Of a stretch of DNA of 64,000 nucleotides, positions 58,470-64,000 are shown piece after piece (positions within the stretch are counted from its first letter, which is position 1; the number at the start of each line of letters is the position of its first letter). This DNA comes from Castor canadensis (lineage: Eukaryota; Chordata; Mammalia; Rodentia; Castoridae). Made by a program: the position numbers and the translations under genes. A model generated the notes under the pieces. That model searched no databases. It worked only from the letters and a program-made list of their open reading frames with translations, and had not been told where the DNA came from. The stretch is taken from contig NC_133397.1 in the NCBI RefSeq assembly GCF_047511655.1, positions 49,366,001 to 49,430,000 of the forward strand, in the 5' to 3' direction.

Positions 58470-58547
58470 ACTGAGTATGTAGCTCTGTAGTTCAGTGTTT
58501 GCCTAGCATGCCTGAGGCTCTGGGTTTGAGCCCCAGTACTACAAAAA
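58470..58547 (+). repeat. ID-type SINE
   Basis: The tRNA-like body (gtagctctgtagttcagtgt ... gggtttgagccccagtacta) is followed by an A-run at 58541-58547. Confidence 0.85.
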
Positions 58548-59479
58548 AATATAACTTAAAATAGAATTTTAGCTGTGATAGTAGTACTTATCTTATGAAA
58601 CTAAAACTTATTCTAAGGAAATTACAATCTATACAAAATTGGAATTATTTTAGCCAGTGATGAAGAAGAACAAGGCACACAGGCAGAGACAGCCCTGAAT
58701 CTTTTAAATATATTTTGAAAGCACTATCCAGGAATATCTTAACTTTGAAACAATATTCATTTTCCTCTAACAAATAATGGAAATTTTTTAGCCCTTTAAA
58801 AAATTAGCTTCAACAACTCAGTGCACATAGTTTTTAACATTAGGACTTTGGAAGAACAGTTTCTGGTGGTAGATGGTGGTGCGTGGTATTTATTGACATA
58901 AAGCCAAGACTAAATGTATTGAGGTTTAATTTTATCTGTCACGTGTGAACTGCAGAACTTGGAGACAGGTGCAGTATCTTTTACTAGCACATTGCTTTCA
59001 ATCTTCAATAGTTTCCAGTGAGGATCCTGCTGTCTTTTAACCGACATATGAGCTGGTGAATAAATGAATTGGCCCCGCCATCATGCTTCCATTATATTCT
59101 GGGTCTACTAATCTCTTTTGGAAGAAATTAAAGCCCATCTGTTACTGACCTACAAAAAGGGTCAAAAAAGAAGGTGTTTAAACAAAAATGCCTGTTATTT
59201 TGTGACAGCTTACCTTTTTGTTGCTTAATGTAGCAGAACTATGTTCAATGTACAATTAGAATAAAAGAGCAATCAAAGGCATTGAGCTAAAACCTTACTG
59301 TGGCATCAATACTAATTACTCACAATCTGTGTTGGCCCTGATCAGACTCAGGCCTATCAGTATTTGTAGTTTTCTTCTGAAATGTCCACAGAAACCCTTT
59401 CTTTTCTGGTTTCTGTTCTTAATTCTGAAACCTATTGAGAGTAAGAAAAAGTGATGAGACTAACTCCTTCTTTATGACC
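58548..59479. other. Non-genic stretch, possible conserved noncoding segment at 59.03-59.34 kb
   Basis: No named repeat. The part at about 59030-59340 has a balanced composition and no repeat signature, so it is a candidate for conserved noncoding sequence. This is only a guess from texture. Confidence 0.3.
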
Positions 59480-59790
59480 TTTTGTGAACCGAATACTTGT
59501 GTTTCCCTAAAATTTGTATGTTGAAACCCTAATCATCAATATGACTGAATTTGAACCTAGGGTCTGGGTAAAGAACAAATGAAATCATATCCACATTGGG
59601 GCCCTACTTTGATAGGGCAGGTTCTTTTACAAGAAGAGGAAGAAATGCTACAGTCCCTTTAACTGACTGTGTGCATGTAAATCAACATCATAACGTCTCC
59701 CAAGTGGAAACCTTAAAAAAGTTTTCTATAGAAGATCTATATAGGAAAACTTGCATACTGATTAGGACTGGGCCTGAGCCTAGGCCAAGT
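59480..59790 (+). repeat. Unclassified old eutherian repeat
   Basis: 'cctaaaatttgtatgttgaa', 'accctaatcatcaatatgac' and 'ggttcttttacaagaagagg' follow the order of a widespread old repeat with '...attcatatgttgaaaccctaatccccaatgtgat...' motifs. I cannot name the family safely. The plus-strand frame at 59596-59793 lies within it. Confidence 0.45.
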
Positions 59791-60959
59791 TAAATGGTAA
59801 TTAGTACTGATGACACAGTAAAATAGTTTTAATCAAAGTGGCTTAGATTGCATTTTTACTTCAATTTTAAGTTGAAAACAAGATGATGTAGAAAACAAGA
59901 TAATAGTGATTTTTTTAAGTTTTGGCAAGGATTTATTTTAGTATAACAGGATAAATCATAGACAAGGTAGGGAGGAGAAAAAGACAAAGAAACATTTCCT
60001 GTTCCCCACACAAGACATGGAAGCAAAGACTCCAGTGACATTTTTGTATGCGTGAAAAAGAGACTGATTCTCTTGAGGTCCTTTGACAGTGTCAGAAACT
60101 CTATGCACATAATTGAAACATGTAAAAACAAAAAGATGATAAAAGTGAGACCAAACCCATGATAAATTTTGTGACCAAACCATGTGACCTGAAATACATA
60201 AAGTAGACAGGTCTATTATCCTAAAAGAAATAGAAAATCCAAGAACATAATGGGGTACTTTTCATTTACCTTACTCAAAAAATGACAGACTAATACTGGA
60301 TGAAAAACAATATACATAGCAGTACAGTTTCAGTGAGCCACCAGTTTAAATCCAAAAAGTATAGAAAGTTTAAAAATATTTTGGAAATAAAATGTATTAT
60401 AAACTCTACAGAAAGATTGAAAATCTTACTAAAATATAACAGAAGCATTCTGTGACAAATGTGGACTTTACATGGAAGTGAAGGAATATTGACATATTAG
60501 CATGGTGATTATGAACTTAAACTTTCCTAAGAATGTAGCCTGAACAGACACCAATTGTCAGAGTTGTGACAAAAATTGTGACTATTTTACACACACCTCT
60601 CAGAACTTTTATAAGAATTAGCCTAACTACAAATTTAAAGCTGCAGGTTTTAATGAAATGATTAATAAATTTGATTTAAATATACAAATCCATAAAATAT
60701 TTAAAACAAATAGACGTTTAAGAACATTTCGTCTAGCAGCAACAGAATACATATTCTTATAAACACATGGAACATTCTTCAGGATAGATCATACGTTAGG
60801 CAACACTTGTATACTCTCCATTCTTATTACCAGAAACAAGTAACAATGACAATACAACCTATGGACCATATTCTCAGGTAGAAAGATATTATAAAGTTGC
60901 CAATTTTCCTTAAAATAATTAATATATTTCATCAATTTCTTATTTAAATGTTTGAGGTT
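59791..60959. other. Non-genic stretch, nothing recognised
   Basis: The part from about 60240 to 60850 has the A-rich texture of a decayed LINE but no anchor motif I trust. Confidence 0.4.
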
Positions 60960-61042
60960 TTTTTGGTAGTATAGAGTTTGAACTCAAGGCCTCACAATTT
61001 GCTAGGCAGGTGCTCCACCATTGGAGCCACACCTACAGCCCA
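60960..61042 (-). repeat. ID-like SINE
   Basis: The plus-strand view 'gtagtatagagtttgaactc ... gctaggcaggtgctccacca' and 'ttggagccacacctacagcc' is the reverse complement of the ID unit, with a short T-run at its left as tail. Confidence 0.85.
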
Positions 61043-61371
61043 ATTTTTGAACTTAATATAGAATTCATCTAAAAATTTCATTGGAAGAGACAGTTAAAAA
61101 GCATCGATTACTCTTTGAAAGAGTAATGTAGGGCTTTACTCTACGTTAAGATATGTTACAAAACTATGGTAATTTAAACAATACTTTTCTGGTTTAGGAA
61201 CTTATAATTTGTGGATTATATGTCATATTTATATATATTTCATTTGTATAATTATTTAGAAAACAATATTGGCAAAATTGTTTCACTATAAATAAAGATT
61301 TTCAAATCCACATGTAAAGTGGCTGTACAAATGTACTATGATTAACAATGAAATTAAAATCTATAAAACTA

Positions 61372-61996
61372 TGATGGTTAATTTTGATACCTAGCAGATA
61401 AATAAAGCCTCTGGGTGTTTTTTCTTTTGATGATATATCCAGAGAACATAAGATCATGAGGGCTCTCATATCATGAATAGATTTATCCATGGATAAGATT
61501 CTGTGGTAGTTTGCCACACCGCAACAGCCCTAGGAAAGTAAAGCAATGCCCTAATTCTATAATATTGGTTTTTATAAAACACAAACTTAAGAGGTAACTG
61601 TCATTACAGGTCTTGATCCCACAGTTGTTACATTTCTGATTTTAAATATCCTCAAAAGTCCTCCTCAGTCTTTGGATTGGTCCTTGGCCTATGATGCTAC
61701 TGAGAGTGGAAAGCCCTGAAGTAGGTGGCCTAGTGGGAGGTTTTAGGTCTAGGGAGCACTTTCCTTGAAGGGGAGATTGGAAACTTGCCCCCTTCCTGTT
61801 TCTGTTTTGGATCCCTAGTCCTCGTTAAGTAAATGGCTTTCTCTTTCATGATGACCTGCCTTAACACAGGCCCAGGAACAACAGGGACAACTGATCTTGG
61901 ACTGAAACCTTCAAAACTATGATCCAAAATAAATTTTTGCTCTTCTAAAGTTAATTATCTCAGATATTTTGTTATAGTAAGGATAGTTTACTAACA
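61372..61996 (+). repeat. MaLR-like LTR, possibly composite
   Basis: The last 400 bases carry the MaLR-like end: 'catgatgacctgccttaaca', 'caggcccaggaacaacaggg', 'tgatccaaaataaatttttg', 'ctcagatattttgttatag', ending '...tttactaaca'. The first 190 bases (tgatggttaattttgatacc ...) may be a separate old element, because the LTR-like text restarts near 61600. The same family is at 146-477 and 40870-41335. No target duplication is clear. Confidence 0.5.
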
Positions 61997-63284
61997 TACC
62001 TGGATATTGAAGAAAAAATAATAAAATTAAATGAAATGCTACAATTTAATAAATAAGACACACTATAGAATATACTTTGAAGGATGACACTTCTACAATA
62101 TCTCAGTGATGTATCTTATTAAATGACTTTACTTTTTACATTTACCTGAGATTTCCAATATAAAACAATTTGCTGTGTTATTTTCAATTGTTTAACTTCT
62201 TGAAAGGAAAATGGAAGGAAAGGACAGTGAAGGAATTTTCCCTTAAAGATTGAAGATTATTTGCAATCAACAGTAAAAACAAATTCAGATAAAGCATCTC
62301 TATGATAAAAATGAACATCAAAACTAGAACAAGAAGCAAGTACATTGATTTATACTTCTTTTTCAAGAGAATTTCAGGAACCACTCTGATTTATAAATAT
62401 GTTACATGGTTCCAAACTCTTATGACTAGCTTTGGTTTTCCACCAAAAAATTACTCTTTCAGCCTACTAAGACTATTTATTGTAGTGTTATTTTTTCTCA
62501 ATCAATGAATTGTTAAGCACCAGACATCTGCAAGAGTATTCCAGATGCCAGTAAGAAATTTTTTAGAGAAATGTTATTTTCTTAAAAAGAGATATATGTT
62601 TTAAAATTTAGTATACACATTCTATAAAAACAGATAAAGAATTATGCCTTTACCCATAATTGATCATAAAATTAGTATTCTTCATTTCACCTACAGCACT
62701 ATATTGGTTATTTTCCAGTGACAAAGATATTTCCTCTTTCTTCCTAGATGACTGCTCCCTAGTTTGACATAATGTTAATAAATTGCTGTTTTTTACAACA
62801 CTTTTTATTTAAGTTTTTTCATACTAATGTGGTTTCTTGTTGTTCTACATGTAGTTATATAGAGTCCATTCTCTTTTAAGTCATGGTTTGGCACACTCTC
62901 CCTCCAGCTCTGAAATGGTACCACAGATAACTGTGGATTACATCTTGCTTATATTATTTCAAAATATCCTTTAAAGTTGGAATTTAGAACTTTAAGAACT
63001 AATCAGAAATTTCCCAAGGTAATGGAAATAGTAAGAACCAAAAAAGACTGGACTGGAGCTATCTAAGCCCAGGCTAGTGGGAGAGTCCTTTCCAGGGTGC
63101 AGGCAGTAATTCAAATCTGAAGAGAATAAGAATGAGACTGATGAAAATCAGTTGACTTATGAGAGCCTCTAATATTATATTATGTTAAGGATAAGATATT
63201 CAGACAAGAAAACTTGCTGTGTAGCTACATTTATCTCAAATAAGCAAAAATGTCATTTTTTTTCTCTTTTTCTTCTACAAAATT
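61997..63284. other. Non-genic stretch, nothing recognised
   Basis: No coding signal, RNA gene or named repeat. The overlapping short frames at 62184-62508 have no domain similarity. Confidence 0.5.
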
Positions 63285-63530
63285 GGATAACAGGAGGGCA
63301 GAAAAGGTCCTGCTCAAGATGGGGTTGGTACCAGTAGTGGGGGGGGAAATGTAGACAAAAATGATAACTGTTGAAACTATTCCAGTAATGGGGGGAGGAG
63401 AGGTTAAAGGAGAATGATAGAGGAGGTGAATTCAAGTATGATATATTTGATACATTTTAAGAACTTTTGGAAATGCCACAATGTACCCCCACCCAGCACA
63501 AAAACAAAGGAAAAAATAAAATAAAATAAA
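63285..63530 (+). repeat. Dispersed 3'-end repeat with A tail (family of 12205-12483)
   Basis: This is the best-preserved copy of the family: 'gataactgttgaaactattc', 'gaggtgaattcaagtatgat', 'tggaaatgccacaatgtacc', then an A-rich tail with AAATA repeats. It aligns along most of its length with 12205-12483. Confidence 0.65.
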
Positions 63531-64000
63531 TAGGCAGGAAAAGAAAAACTGTTGCTGAACCGAGGGAGGAGGGAGGATAAGATAGAACCTTTCGGAAAAA
63601 AAAAGCATCTAAATTCTAGCAGTTGTTATTACTGTTGATATACATAAAGCACACACACTTTCTTCTTTTTCAAATTTTCACATTTTTTAGTTATCTTTTA
63701 TTTGACATTTTGTTCTACACAGAAGTTCATTTGAAGAATTTCCAATTACATGTTTGGCTTATGTTACATGCAGATTTTACTACACACACTACTTTGGAAA
63801 TTAAAACCTGCAACACTGTTTTCTTCAACTCCCATGGAGCTACATATTCCTCTGTTTAAATAGTCAGTTTGAAATAAACAATGACAGAACATGATAACAA
63901 AGGTGGAGAAAAAGGTGATAAGCTCCTAGAATCACATCTTGTTATGTGGCGCTTGAAATTTTTGTTCAAAACTTAAAAGGTTGAAACAAAATTAGAATCA
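63531..64000. other. Non-genic window end, nothing recognised
   Basis: The plus-strand frame at 63623-63859 is rich in Leu/Phe from T-rich sequence and has no domain. No repeat recognised. Confidence 0.5.

Noticed and set aside
61107..61127. Hairpin attactctt-tga-aagagtaat
   Set aside because: The arms are only 9 bp in AT-rich DNA. Several such short palindromes are expected by chance, so I do not treat it as a finding.

Overview
This window is a stretch of AT-rich mammalian intergenic DNA. I found no intact host protein-coding gene, no multi-exon gene structure and no tRNA or rRNA gene that I would defend. Several repeats indicate a rodent: tRNA/ID-derived SINEs, composite SINEs joining B1-like (7SL-derived) units to an ID-like tRNA unit, and a LINE-1 lineage with a distinctive 3' end ending in ...tatgcacatatgaataataaaa. 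The ID variant (gtggagtggctcaagtggtagag...) makes a castorimorph, beaver-like rodent my best guess. That species call comes from memory of repeat families, not from a search. Older eutherian repeats (L2, MIR, MER5A, MER20-like, MLT2-like and MaLR-like LTRs, L1M-type LINEs) make up much of the recognisable remainder.

Region by region: 1-21 kb is non-genic, with an old MaLR-like LTR, a degraded L1 ORF1 region, a young L1 3' end, several SINEs, an L2 and microsatellites. 21.6-26.9 kb holds the largest element: a minus-strand, internally deleted gammaretrovirus-like provirus with two LTRs, a 5-bp target-site duplication, a primer-binding site that best fits tRNA-Phe, and broken gag, pol and env remnants. 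27-34 kb holds old LINEs and SINEs. 34.2-36.2 kb is a 5'-truncated minus-strand L1 of the young lineage, with recognisable but frameshifted ORF2 C-terminal sequence. 36-50 kb is mostly unannotatable, with MIR, SINE, MaLR and microsatellite islands.

50.78-52.05 kb is the only host-gene-derived locus: a full-length processed retrocopy of UBE2F, the NEDD8-conjugating E2. It has its 5' UTR, 3' UTR, poly(A) tail and a 13-bp target-site duplication, and one 1-nt deletion that breaks the reading frame. 53.2-53.9 kb is an L2. 54.6-58.2 kb is an old plus-strand L1 that has received at least three later insertions: an ERVL/MLT2-like LTR, a young L1 3' fragment and a 670-bp solo LTR. Two of these have clear target-site duplications and the MLT2-like LTR has a probable one. 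The last 6 kb holds an ID element, a MaLR-like LTR, another old 3'-end repeat and unassigned sequence.

Nothing here works as a gene system. The interest lies in the mobile-element record: a recombined provirus with an unusual primer specificity, nested insertions that can be ordered in time, a nearly intact retrogene carrying a CpG-rich 5' end into AT-rich DNA, and composite SINE architecture. All family names come from recognition by eye, and boundaries are approximate unless a target-site duplication or TG...CA terminus is given.
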